Made by a program: the position numbers and the translations under genes. A stretch of DNA of 64,000 nt from positions 1 to 64,000 of the forward strand of contig JAUZPB010000012.1 in the NCBI GenBank assembly GCA_030706145.1. Direction: 5' to 3'. Below, piece by piece: positions 9,512 through 20,102 of the stretch (within the stretch, counting starts at the first letter, position 1; each line of letters begins with the position of its first letter). Below the pieces are notes generated by a model. The model made no database searches. It saw only the letters and a list, made by a program, of their open reading frames with translations, and was not told where the DNA came from. This stretch comes from Bacteroidota bacterium. GTDB taxonomy: Bacteria; Bacteroidota; Ignavibacteria; Ignavibacteriales; SURF-24.

Positions 9512-10882
9512 CTAGCTGTAATTATCTGTAAATTCAATAAGGTCATATCTGGTTATCAGGTCGATAATCCGGCCATATTCGGCCACAAGAACTGCAGTTG
9601 TATGTGTAAGAAAATCTTTGACCACGGGAAGTTCCGTTTTTGAATCAAGTACGGGGAAAGACTCGCCCATTAGCTTTTCAACCTGAGAATCAATTAGTTC
9701 TGGATTTTCAAGTACGGCAGCCATAAACTTTGGCTCACGGATACTACCGACGGGCTGTCCATTATCCATTACGGGCAATTGCGAGAATCCTTTTTCATTC
9801 ATAAGTTTTATGGCATTTTTAACCGTGTCGTTTACATCAATGTAGATCAGGTTTTTCAAGTTTCCGGCTTTTTTACTCTTTGAAATATCCCCTAAGGTCC
9901 TGACCTCACTAAATAATAATCTTTTTTCCTTAAGCCAGGATTCATTGTAAAACTTCGAGAGGTATCTTTCGCCAGTATCGCTTACCATGAAAACTATCAG
10001 TGCATTTTCATCCAAATCTCTTGCAATTTTAAGAGTAATGTAAAGATTTGTGCCTGAACTGCCGCCACAAAATATTCCTTCCTCCCGAGTTAAAAGTCTT
10101 GCAGCCTGGAAGGATTGTTTGTCAGTTACAGTATGGATCTCATCAATATACTGGAAATGGACATTCTGAGGGATACAATCCTGCCCAATTCCTTCAACAA
10201 GATACGGCATTCCTTCAGTAGTAATTCCCTTTTCCTTATAGTCTTTAAAAATGGAGCCAACCGGATCAGCAGCAATTACCTTAATTGCAGGATTTTTCTC
10301 TTTTAGAAATTTACCTGTTCCGCTGATATTACCACCGGTTCCAATATTAGTTACAAAGTGTGTAATTTTACCATCAGTCTGGCGCCATAGTTCGGGTCCC
10401 GTTGTTCTATAATGAACAGAAGGATTAGCCGGATTAGAATACTGATACATGAATATGGAATTAGAGGTCTCATCTGCAATTTTTCTGGCAACATTGACGT
10501 AATAATCAGCACTATCGTGCCTTACGGCATTAGAGACAACGATTACCTCAGATCCCAAGGCCTTCAGGTAGTTAATCTTTTCAAGGCTAACTTTATCAGT
10601 ACAAACAAAGATTGTCTTATAGCCTTTTACGGCAGCAGCTAAAGCCAGACCTATGCCAGTATTACCACTTGTGGCCTCGATTATTGTTCCCCCTGGTCTT
10701 AAGGCCCCCCGCCCTTCAGCCTCTTCAATCATTGAGATGCCAATGCGGTCTTTAATACTGCCGCCCGGGTTCATCGATTCCATTTTGGCGAAAATCTGGG
10801 GTTTTAGCCCTCTGTTTAGCCTATTTATTTTAACTAATGGTGTATTTCCGATAAGCTCTAATACATTATTCTTAAATTCCAT
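9512..10882 (-). CDS. Cystathionine beta-synthase (PLP domain plus C-terminal CBS pair)
   Basis: 456 aa; IGNTPLVKINRLN, NPGGSIKDRIG, EATSGNTGIGLALA, EEGIFCGGSSGTN; C-terminal CBS-domain-like repeats. Confidence 0.9.
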   Translation of the reverse strand: MEFKNNVLELIGNTPLVKINRLNRGLKPQIFAKMESMNPGGSIKDRIGISMIEEAEGRGALRPGGTIIEATSGNTGIGLALAAAVKGYKTIFVCTDKVSLEKINYLKALGSEVIVVSNAVRHDSADYYVNVARKIADETSNSIFMYQYSNPANPSVHYRTTGPELWRQTDGKITHFVTNIGTGGNISGTGKFLKEKNPAIKVIAADPVGSIFKDYKEKGITTEGMPYLVEGIGQDCIPQNVHFQYIDEIHTVTDKQSFQAARLLTREEGIFCGGSSGTNLYITLKIARDLDENALIVFMVSDTGERYLSKFYNESWLKEKRLLFSEVRTLGDISKSKKAGNLKNLIYIDVNDTVKNAIKLMNEKGFSQLPVMDNGQPVGSIREPKFMAAVLENPELIDSQVEKLMGESFPVLDSKTELPVVKDFLTHTTAVLVAEYGRIIDLITRYDLIEFTDNYS

Positions 10883-11002
10883 TTTTGTGCCCTTTTCTAA
10901 AATGGTCTTAAGAATCAGTATAGTGAGAAATAATCTTAAAGAAAAGATTGAAAGATTTATGGAAAAAGAGTGTAATTTCTCTTTTTTCCTTTTGTCAGGA
11001 CT

Positions 11003-11908
11003 CTAGGCCTGAGTAAAGCTGTATCCTCTTAAAAACTCCTCAATAGAGAGTCTTTTTCTTCCTTCAAGCTGAACTTCAAGAAGGCATAAGCTCCCCTCTG
11101 CTGTTCCTACAATAGCATCGGTTTTGGTTTGAAAGATTTCACCCGGTTTTAGTTTTTTGTCAGAAAGTTGAGATTTATAGACCTTAATTATTTTATTGTT
11201 ATGTGTAAAGTAAGCAGCCGGATAAGGTGAAAGTCCACGAATGAGGTTATGTATCTCAAGTGCCGATCTGTTCCAGTTTATTCTTGCGGTTTCCTTTGTT
11301 ATCTTTGGAGCCGGAGTAGCAGATGAATCTGTTTGTTTTTGTACAGGCACATCCCCTTTTTCAATCAGTTGTACTGTTCTAAGAACAACACTAGCACCAA
11401 GCTGGCTCATTTTGTCGTGGAGAGTACCGAAGTTATCTTCATCATCAATTGGCAATTTTTCCGATATAATGATGTTTCCCGTATCAACTTTATCCTGAAG
11501 GAAGAAAGTAGTAACGCCTGTTTCTTTGTCTCCATTTATAAGGGCCCACTGTATTGGAGCTGCTCCGCGGTACTTAGGAAGCAGGCTGCCATGAAGGTTA
11601 AAGGAGCCCTTAGGAGGAACAGTATAAACTTCTTTTGGCAATATCCTGAAGGCAACGATAATAAAAAGCTCAGCCCCTAAAGACTTAAGTTTTTCTATGA
11701 ATTCCTCGTCCTTCATAGAGACAGGTTGAAGAAGAGGAATGTTATTTTCAATAGCAAATTCCTTTACGGGTGTAAAAGTAACTTTTTGTCCACGCCCGCG
11801 TTCTTTATCTGGAGTTGTGACTATTGTAACTATCTCGTGTTTATTCTCAAGGAGTACTTTAATAGAAGGGATTGCAAAATCCGGAGTTCCCATAAATACA
11901 ATTTTCAT
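11003..11908 (-). CDS. fmt: Methionyl-tRNA formyltransferase
   Basis: 301 aa; MKIVFMGTPDFAIPSI, FNLHGSLLPKYRGAAPIQWALINGDKETGVTTF. Confidence 0.95.
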   Translation of the reverse strand: MKIVFMGTPDFAIPSIKVLLENKHEIVTIVTTPDKERGRGQKVTFTPVKEFAIENNIPLLQPVSMKDEEFIEKLKSLGAELFIIVAFRILPKEVYTVPPKGSFNLHGSLLPKYRGAAPIQWALINGDKETGVTTFFLQDKVDTGNIIISEKLPIDDEDNFGTLHDKMSQLGASVVLRTVQLIEKGDVPVQKQTDSSATPAPKITKETARINWNRSALEIHNLIRGLSPYPAAYFTHNNKIIKVYKSQLSDKKLKPGEIFQTKTDAIVGTAEGSLCLLEVQLEGRKRLSIEEFLRGYSFTQA

Positions 11909-11935
11909 CAGACCGCCTGTTTTTAGATCAATTTT

Positions 11936-12490
11936 TTAGATCAATTCTTTTTCAGTTATAGGATAATCAACATCAACCTTGCGTTTTCTAATTTCCTGAA
12001 GGTCTTTTTTAACCCTTTTCTTCATCTGTTCACCTATTCTATCTGTAAAGAACTTTCCGAAGAGATGATCATATTCGTGCTGAATTACCCTTGCAAAGAG
12101 TTCATCTGCCTCAATGCTCTGCTCTTTCATATCTGTATCGAAGAAGTCAACCTTAACCATCTTAGGCCTTAAGACCTCAGCCCGTAGTTTCGGGACACTC
12201 AGGCAGCCTTCCTCAATAGAGATCTTTTCATCAGAAAGAAGAACGATCTTTGGGTTTATCATAACGACAGGTTTTAGTTTCTCATAACCTTCAACATCTG
12301 AAAGGTCTATAACAAAGAGGGACTTATCAATTCCAACCTGATTAGCGGCTAAACCTATGCCATTTGCATTGTGCATAGTGTCGAACATATCTTTAATCAG
12401 TTTGATCAGTTTTGAATCTATATCATTAACAGGTTTAGTTTTTTCCTTTAATATTTTGTCACCATAAATGGTAATTGGTATAATGGACAT
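11936..12490 (-). CDS. def: Peptide deformylase
   Basis: 184 aa; GIGLAANQVG, EEGCLSVP, QHEYDHLFGKFF. Confidence 0.95.
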   Translation of the reverse strand: MSIIPITIYGDKILKEKTKPVNDIDSKLIKLIKDMFDTMHNANGIGLAANQVGIDKSLFVIDLSDVEGYEKLKPVVMINPKIVLLSDEKISIEEGCLSVPKLRAEVLRPKMVKVDFFDTDMKEQSIEADELFARVIQHEYDHLFGKFFTDRIGEQMKKRVKKDLQEIRKRKVDVDYPITEKELI

Positions 12491-12498
12491 TAAATCTC

Positions 12499-13401
12499 CT
12501 AATCTACTTCCTCTGCCTGTGTGGGAATAATTTGTGCATTAATATCTTTATAGAGATAAATCTCGGTAGCTGAAAAAAGCATCCGAACGAGTAATCGAAA
12601 TATAATTAACATTTGCTGAAGAATAAAGGCGAGAAGAAGGTAAAAGTAATGGTTCTTAGGCAGAAAGCCTTCAATAACATTATAGACAACAGCTCCCATA
12701 GCCCCAAGGACAGCAACTAAGAAAAAGACAGTAAATACACGGTTAAAATTATTCTTAAGAAAAAGAAGCAGCGGATATATTTCCTTTAGGACCTTAGTAC
12801 TATCTTTAACAGCCAGAGCTATTTTAAGGTAATCACCGACAAGCATTACAAGTCCAAGCAAAAATATTAGCAGTATATAGCGTGAAGCCCTCAGAATAAA
12901 CTCGAAAATAATCTTCTCCTGATTGGCAAACAAGTAGCTTAAGAGCTGTCCGGTAAGATCATTTATCTTAAAGGCAACAGCAAAGAAAACAAGTGAAAGA
13001 AGCATTACTTTAGAAAATCTGTACCAGTGTTTTACTCCTCCATAGAAGAAATCAACATACTCATTTTTCTTTACGATGTTAAAGACTGAAATAAGTCCGC
13101 CAAGATAGAATACCTGAATAAGAACATAAATACCTACAGTACCATATATCATGTATGGAATTTCACCTATTTCCGTATCATAAAGAGAGCGGAACTGCAG
13201 ATACCAGATATAATCAATGCCTGAACTTAGGAGCTGACTCAAAGAAGAATGCATAAGGTGATCGCTAAGCATGTAGTAAAGAGGCAAAGAAAGTACGATT
13301 CCAAATGCCAGGTTAGTGCCCCAATATAGCCATACAAACTTACTGTTACGATATAAAAGTACTATGCTCTGGCGAAATATTTCTTTTAGCTGTTTGATCA
13401 T
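12499..13401 (-). CDS. Multi-pass membrane protein of unknown function
   Basis: 300 aa with several hydrophobic segments; overlaps the upstream peptidase gene by 4 nt. Confidence 0.65.
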   Translation of the reverse strand: MIKQLKEIFRQSIVLLYRNSKFVWLYWGTNLAFGIVLSLPLYYMLSDHLMHSSLSQLLSSGIDYIWYLQFRSLYDTEIGEIPYMIYGTVGIYVLIQVFYLGGLISVFNIVKKNEYVDFFYGGVKHWYRFSKVMLLSLVFFAVAFKINDLTGQLLSYLFANQEKIIFEFILRASRYILLIFLLGLVMLVGDYLKIALAVKDSTKVLKEIYPLLLFLKNNFNRVFTVFFLVAVLGAMGAVVYNVIEGFLPKNHYFYLLLAFILQQMLIIFRLLVRMLFSATEIYLYKDINAQIIPTQAEEVD

Positions 13402-15398
13402 GCTACACTACCTAATAATAAAACAAGGTTTTGAATCCAGAAAAGCCAGCGCAGCATAATGGATGTGCTTCCTGCGTACTGATCTTTGATTATATATGAA
13501 TTGTTTGCATAGTTAAGATCCATTATATTTTTTCTAAAGGGATCTATCTCAGCTCCAAGAACAGTGTTTTTTGTATGAAAGATAAACCTCTTCCATCTTT
13601 CTTCCCCATTCCAGGTCTGCAAAAGAGTATCTTTATCTGTATAGAGTGCAACGTCAAGCTTAAAGACGCCATCACGAAGCCTTTCAGCATAAACCTCATA
13701 ACTGCCAGGCTCTTCAGGAACAGGTCTTACATATCTGATGGAGTAATCAAAGGCAGAAGAATTTCTATAAAGACTCTTAAAAAACCAGGACATGTCTTCT
13801 TTTGAATTCTCATTTACTGTATGTATAAAGTCCTCTGCTGAAGGATGACTAAACTTATAGGATTGATAATATTTACGGAAAATATACATCAGATTATTAA
13901 ATCCTAAGTTTCTTTCTAGTGAAAGCAGCATGAGTTCAGGCTTGCTATAGCCAGTAATAGTATAGGACAAAGCATCCGGAAGCTTATAAGATGTATCTGA
14001 GATAGAGGCGCAGACGGGAGACTGGTAATAAAGGCTTAAGGAATTTGCTCCCTCATCAATTTTATAGTCTCCTAAAGTATAAACAAGAGGCAGCTCATTG
14101 TATGACAGGAAGTTAATACCAAAGACCGGATAATAGCCAAATAGTTTGAAGTTAACCTCAGGTTTACCGTAATACCTATATGCTATTTTGTCAGTTATGT
14201 ATGAAGTAATCCCTTCATCCAGCCATGTTTCGTATACTTCGTTATTTGCAAGAAGGCCATAGAAAAACTGATGAGTAAACTCGTGTATTGTAACACTCTC
14301 GGGCTGAAGTGTTGAAACTGGAGAAAATAGTTCAGCTCCTACTGTAATTAATGTAGGATACTCCATTCCGCCAGAAAGACTTGTCTTTGGAACATCAACA
14401 ATTGAAATTGTCTGATATGGATAAATACCTATATAATCTTCAAAGAATTTCAGAGAATTTTTTACGGCATTAATGAATCTGGATTTGTATTTCACGTGCT
14501 CAGGCTGCACGAAGGCATTAATAAGAATATCAGAGCCATCTTTTCTTTTGTATATAGATCTTGCATTTTCAATGTTGTCTGTAGCCATCCATGCAAAGTC
14601 ATGAACGCCGTATTGTTCAAAGTTATAAATTATCTTGCTCTCAGATAAGGATGAATCCTTCATGACACCAGTAGCAGCAACCTGATAGCCTTTGGGGACA
14701 ATAATCTTAGCTGAATATTTTCCGAAGTCAGAGAAAAAATTTGTATAGGGATGATACTGGCTGCATATCCATTTCCCATTTGAAAAGACACCTGCTTTAG
14801 GAAACCACTGAGAAATAAAGAAAAAATTTCTACCTGCAGCATAGCCAAATCTTTTCATCATTTTCGGGATTGGAAGAGAATACTTAAAGTGGATCTTTAT
14901 ACTATCGCCGGGCATTATTGTTTTGTTTAGGGCAATGCTTGCAGCAGTGCTGTCAAAGGCGTCACTTACCTCGGGCTGAATAATTTTTATTTGTGCCGGC
15001 TTTTTATCTTCAAAAGAAACTTCCTTAAAGTAGATCCCTGAGGTTGATCCATCTGGAAGAGTGCCTCCCCGGCCGGAAATAAAAAGAGTCCTTCTATTTC
15101 GAAATGCATTTGGGTAGAGGTGGATCTGAATTTCATTTGCAGGAAATTCCGTTTTATTTATCCATGTAAGGTACTCATCAACTACGGCTAATTTTCTTTC
15201 GGGGAAAAGTTCTGCCTTAATGTCATAGTTTGCAACAGCCTTAACATTCTGATATTCATCTTTTAGAATGCCTGAATAATAAGGCCCATCTGATACTTTA
15301 CTTTTGCCTGTGGTAAGCAAGGAAGAATCATGCTGCTCGACGTAGAATGTTAGTCCAGCACATAAAATGACAAGAAGGATCAGAAACAGGTGTTTCAT
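13398..15398 (-). CDS. M1-family-like metallopeptidase
   Basis: 666 aa; HEFTH-X18-E (HEFTHQFFYGLLANNEVYETWLDEG), SGGMEYPTLI. Confidence 0.88.
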   Translation of the reverse strand: MKHLFLILLVILCAGLTFYVEQHDSSLLTTGKSKVSDGPYYSGILKDEYQNVKAVANYDIKAELFPERKLAVVDEYLTWINKTEFPANEIQIHLYPNAFRNRRTLFISGRGGTLPDGSTSGIYFKEVSFEDKKPAQIKIIQPEVSDAFDSTAASIALNKTIMPGDSIKIHFKYSLPIPKMMKRFGYAAGRNFFFISQWFPKAGVFSNGKWICSQYHPYTNFFSDFGKYSAKIIVPKGYQVAATGVMKDSSLSESKIIYNFEQYGVHDFAWMATDNIENARSIYKRKDGSDILINAFVQPEHVKYKSRFINAVKNSLKFFEDYIGIYPYQTISIVDVPKTSLSGGMEYPTLITVGAELFSPVSTLQPESVTIHEFTHQFFYGLLANNEVYETWLDEGITSYITDKIAYRYYGKPEVNFKLFGYYPVFGINFLSYNELPLVYTLGDYKIDEGANSLSLYYQSPVCASISDTSYKLPDALSYTITGYSKPELMLLSLERNLGFNNLMYIFRKYYQSYKFSHPSAEDFIHTVNENSKEDMSWFFKSLYRNSSAFDYSIRYVRPVPEEPGSYEVYAERLRDGVFKLDVALYTDKDTLLQTWNGEERWKRFIFHTKNTVLGAEIDPFRKNIMDLNYANNSYIIKDQYAGSTSIMLRWLFWIQNLVLLLGSVA

Positions 15399-15582
15399 GA
15401 ATAAGTGCTTTAATTGAAATTTATTAAATATAAAAATAAAGACAATAAAAATACGCAGGAAGTAATAAAAAACAAACTATACTTGTTTTAGGAGGCTAAG
15501 GATTTACGTTTAAGAGGCTAAGGTGGAGTAAGATATCTTGAAGTAAAAAGATCAAAAAGAACGCCACTGTGAATTAAAAAGA

Positions 15583-15607
15583 AAGTCCCGGGGGAAAACC
15601 GGGACTT
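15583..15607 (-). terminator. Intrinsic terminator downstream of hsp20
   Basis: aagtcccgg-gggaaaa-ccgggactt; on the minus strand it is followed by a T-rich tract. Confidence 0.75.
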
Positions 15608-15675
15608 ATAAATGAGAAGGAGAACTAGTATTAATATTAGAACTAACATTAACCTTTAAGAGTCAATAGAACATT

Positions 15676-16095
15676 TTACTTAATCTCTATAGTTTTTGGT
15701 TTTACTCTTTCATGTTTCGGCATATTGACAATAAGCTGACCGTTTTCAAGTTTTGCCTGAATTTTGCTCTCATCAATACTTTCTGAGATCCTGAACTTTC
15801 TATAGAAATTGCCAATTTCGTTCTCACTCAGTATGCATTTTTTACTAAGCAGGTTTTCATAGTCAACCTTGCCCATAATTGTCATATTACCGTCTTCAAT
15901 TTTAATTTTTACATTCTCTTTTGAAACTCCAGGCATATTTGCCGAGAGAGTATATTCATCTTCGGTTTCAAATATGTCAACTAGTGGAGCAACCCAGCAT
16001 TCTTTCTCAAGTGCTTCTTCCCAATTAACTTCTTGTTTTTCCTGTACTTGTTCCTGTTTTTCCTGTACTTGTAAAGCTTCCTTATTATCTTCCAT
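15676..16095 (-). CDS. Hsp20/alpha-crystallin family protein
   Basis: 139 aa; PLVDIFETEDEYTLSANMPGVSKENVKIKIEDGNMTI, ENGQLIVNMPKHE. Confidence 0.88.
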   Translation of the reverse strand: MEDNKEALQVQEKQEQVQEKQEVNWEEALEKECWVAPLVDIFETEDEYTLSANMPGVSKENVKIKIEDGNMTIMGKVDYENLLSKKCILSENEIGNFYRKFRISESIDESKIQAKLENGQLIVNMPKHERVKPKTIEIK

Positions 16096-16348
16096 GGTTT
16101 TTTCCTCCTTTATTTTAACAATTGTGTGTTTATTAGTTGTGTTTTTATTGCTGAAAAATATTTATTTGTTCTTTTGATTTTTTGAATTATAAAAACTTTT
16201 TTTATTGAATACCGATTCCGCCATCCTTTTAAATAGGACATGTTATCTTTTTATTTCATATTTACTATATACTATTTCCTCCTGCCTGAAAGCGGCAGGA
16301 AGCTTCAAAAACATTATTTTAAGATAAAAAAGAAATAGTTTTATAGAA

Positions 16349-16372
16349 GGGCGAAACTTTAAAGTTTCGCCC
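16349..16372 (-). terminator. Intrinsic terminator downstream of dnaK
   Basis: Perfect palindrome GGGCGAAACTTTAAAGTTTCGCCC, followed on the minus strand by TTCTATAAAACTATTTCTTTTTT. Confidence 0.75.
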
Positions 16373-16392
16373 GTGAATGAAGTAGTATTATA

Positions 16393-18378
<1,986 letters not shown>

Positions 18379-18396
18379 TTAAGAATTTTGTGAGTC

Positions 18397-18425
18397 CAGC
18401 AAAACCTGCAAAAGAGGTTTTGCTG
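18397..18425 (-). promoter_or_regulatory. 11-bp perfect inverted repeat in the dnaK 5' leader (candidate operator or RNA structure)
   Basis: CAGCAAAACCT-GCAAAAG-AGGTTTTGCTG, about 35 nt upstream of the dnaK start; no T-tract follows it. Confidence 0.5.
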
Positions 18426-18551
18426 TCTCCAAATTAAAAATTTCTCTAAAAACCAAACGGTGAATATTCTTTTTAATGAAAAAGATAAACACCATTTATA
18501 AACAATTTAATACTAGTTAAAAACCCTCTTTTTTAAGAAGAATAAATTTAT

Positions 18552-18986
18552 TTACGAAAGTTTGATCTCTTTCTCGTTAATAGGTTTAGGGTTTACTTTT
18601 CCGAGCTTTATCATCAAAACGCCGTCTTCAAATTTAGCCTCAACATCATTTGAATCAACCTGTACTGGTAAAGTAAAACTCCTTGTAAAAGGTCCGAATG
18701 TCCTTTCGCTTCTAAAGAAGTTTTTTTCCTTTCGCTCCTCTTCCCTCCTCTTTTCACCCTTTAGTGTAAGAATATTATCATGAAGAGTGATCTTTATATC
18801 TTCCTTCTTTGTCCCTGGAATTTCAGCTTCAACGAATAAATTCTTTTCGTCCTCGGAAATATCGATCCTTGGATTGAAGTTTCCCTTGAATTCAAGGCCA
18901 AGTGAAGGAAAATCCTCAAAGTATCTTTGAATCCTGTTATTGAGGTTCTCAAGCTCCTTTAAAGGTTCAAACTTCAGAACAGTCAT
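18552..18986 (-). CDS. Hsp20/alpha-crystallin family protein
   Basis: 144 aa; NPRIDISEDEKNLFVEAEIPGTKKEDIKITLHDNILTLKGEKR, FEDGVLMIKLGK. Confidence 0.93.
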   Translation of the reverse strand: MTVLKFEPLKELENLNNRIQRYFEDFPSLGLEFKGNFNPRIDISEDEKNLFVEAEIPGTKKEDIKITLHDNILTLKGEKRREEERKEKNFFRSERTFGPFTRSFTLPVQVDSNDVEAKFEDGVLMIKLGKVNPKPINEKEIKLS

Positions 18987-19023
18987 TTTTCATTCCTCCT
19001 TTAATTTCTTTTATGCAATAATT

Positions 19024-19042
19024 AAAGCATAGACCGTGCCAA
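19024..19042 (-). promoter_or_regulatory. Candidate sigma-54 (-24/-12) promoter for hsp20
   Basis: Minus strand TTGGCACGGTCTATGCTTT: GG and GC separated by exactly 10 nt (GG-CACGGTCTAT-GC), close to consensus TGGCAC-N5-TTGC; 38 nt upstream of the ATG. Confidence 0.6.
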
Positions 19043-19114
19043 AAGAATAAATGCATAAAACAGACGATTTTCGAGCTTTTTTCTTATTTGAAAAATAATA
19101 GTCCTTTAAGATGT

Positions 19115-19169
19115 CGCCATTTTGTCATAAAATCCGGACAAAATGACAGCGGTCTCTGCCAAAATGGCA
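19115..19169. promoter_or_regulatory. Three phased palindromic sites (candidate enhancer/operator array)
   Basis: CGCCA-TTT-TGTCA (19115-19127), GGACA-AAA-TGACA (19136-19148), TGCCA-AAA-TGGCA (19157-19169); centres at 19121, 19142 and 19163. Confidence 0.65.
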
Positions 19170-19353
19170 GAGGTGGATTTACTCTCATTTGCACAAGACT
19201 TTTGAGCACAAAAGATGGAATTTTGTTTTACTTTGAAGCAGAAATTAGAAGTAAATGGAATATTGGCATAAAATTGCTTTTACCTGCACATGGATTTTGT
19301 TATTTTTTCTTAAATAGACTTTTGAATAATTGTGAAAATAACCGGATAATAAA

Positions 19354-20091
19354 ATGAAAAGAATATTTTGTCTTACTGTACTTATATTTGTTGCCTTTGC
19401 AAAGCTTAGTGCCCAGGAAGAGATGGGTTTTGATTCCAAGTTTGCTGCCGGAGGAGGATTTACTCCAGGCTGGATAGTCCCAAATTTTGACGCAATAAAC
19501 GAAAGACTGCCCTCTTTAGGTATAGAAAAGCTACCAAGCTCTGGGATATTTGCTACAGGTGGGACGGGTTTTATATCAATTCCTTTTATAAAAAACCTTA
19601 GGATAGGTGGAATGGGTTTTGGCGGCTCTATTAAGAAAACATCTGTCATAAACAGGATAAGCCGCGAGGTTGATTATTCTACTTCAATGGGTGGATTTAC
19701 AGCTGAATATACGATGCCTTTTATTAAAAATATTGCCCTTTCAGTAGGATTCATCTTTGGAGGAGGAAGCAATACAATAGAAGTTTATGAAAACCAGACT
19801 CAGGAAAACTGGGATAAATTCTGGGGAGAGGATTTTAATATAGAGATGCCGCAATCTGGGAATTCCTATAAAAAGCTTACCAATAAACACCTTATGATAG
19901 CCCCAACAATAAACATTGATATTCCCATCTACAGGTTTTTTGCCTTCCGCATTGGCGGGGGCTATAAGTTTGCTTTGAGTGAAAGCTGGGAATACAATAA
20001 TGAGCAGACACTAAATAATATCCCTTCTAATTTGAAGAGTAATTTGCTATTTTTACAGGCCGGAATATTTATAGGATTTTTTAATTACTAA
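19354..20091 (+). CDS. Predicted exported/outer-membrane beta-barrel-like protein of unknown function
   Basis: 245 aa; signal peptide MKRIFCLTVLIFVAFAKLSAQ, glycine-rich alternating segments. Confidence 0.65.
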   Translation: MKRIFCLTVLIFVAFAKLSAQEEMGFDSKFAAGGGFTPGWIVPNFDAINERLPSLGIEKLPSSGIFATGGTGFISIPFIKNLRIGGMGFGGSIKKTSVINRISREVDYSTSMGGFTAEYTMPFIKNIALSVGFIFGGGSNTIEVYENQTQENWDKFWGEDFNIEMPQSGNSYKKLTNKHLMIAPTINIDIPIYRFFAFRIGGGYKFALSESWEYNNEQTLNNIPSNLKSNLLFLQAGIFIGFFNY

Positions 20092-20102
20092 GGGATATTA
20101 AA

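Noticed and set aside
8151-11002. SAM riboswitch or T-box before the transsulfuration genes
   Set aside because: Intergenic gaps are short and AT-rich with no convincing conserved multi-helix architecture.
19260-19283. Second sigma-54-like element on the plus strand (TTGGCATAAAATTGCTTTT)
   Set aside because: GG-to-GC spacing is 9 nt instead of the required 10, and the -24 element is weaker, so not called as a promoter.
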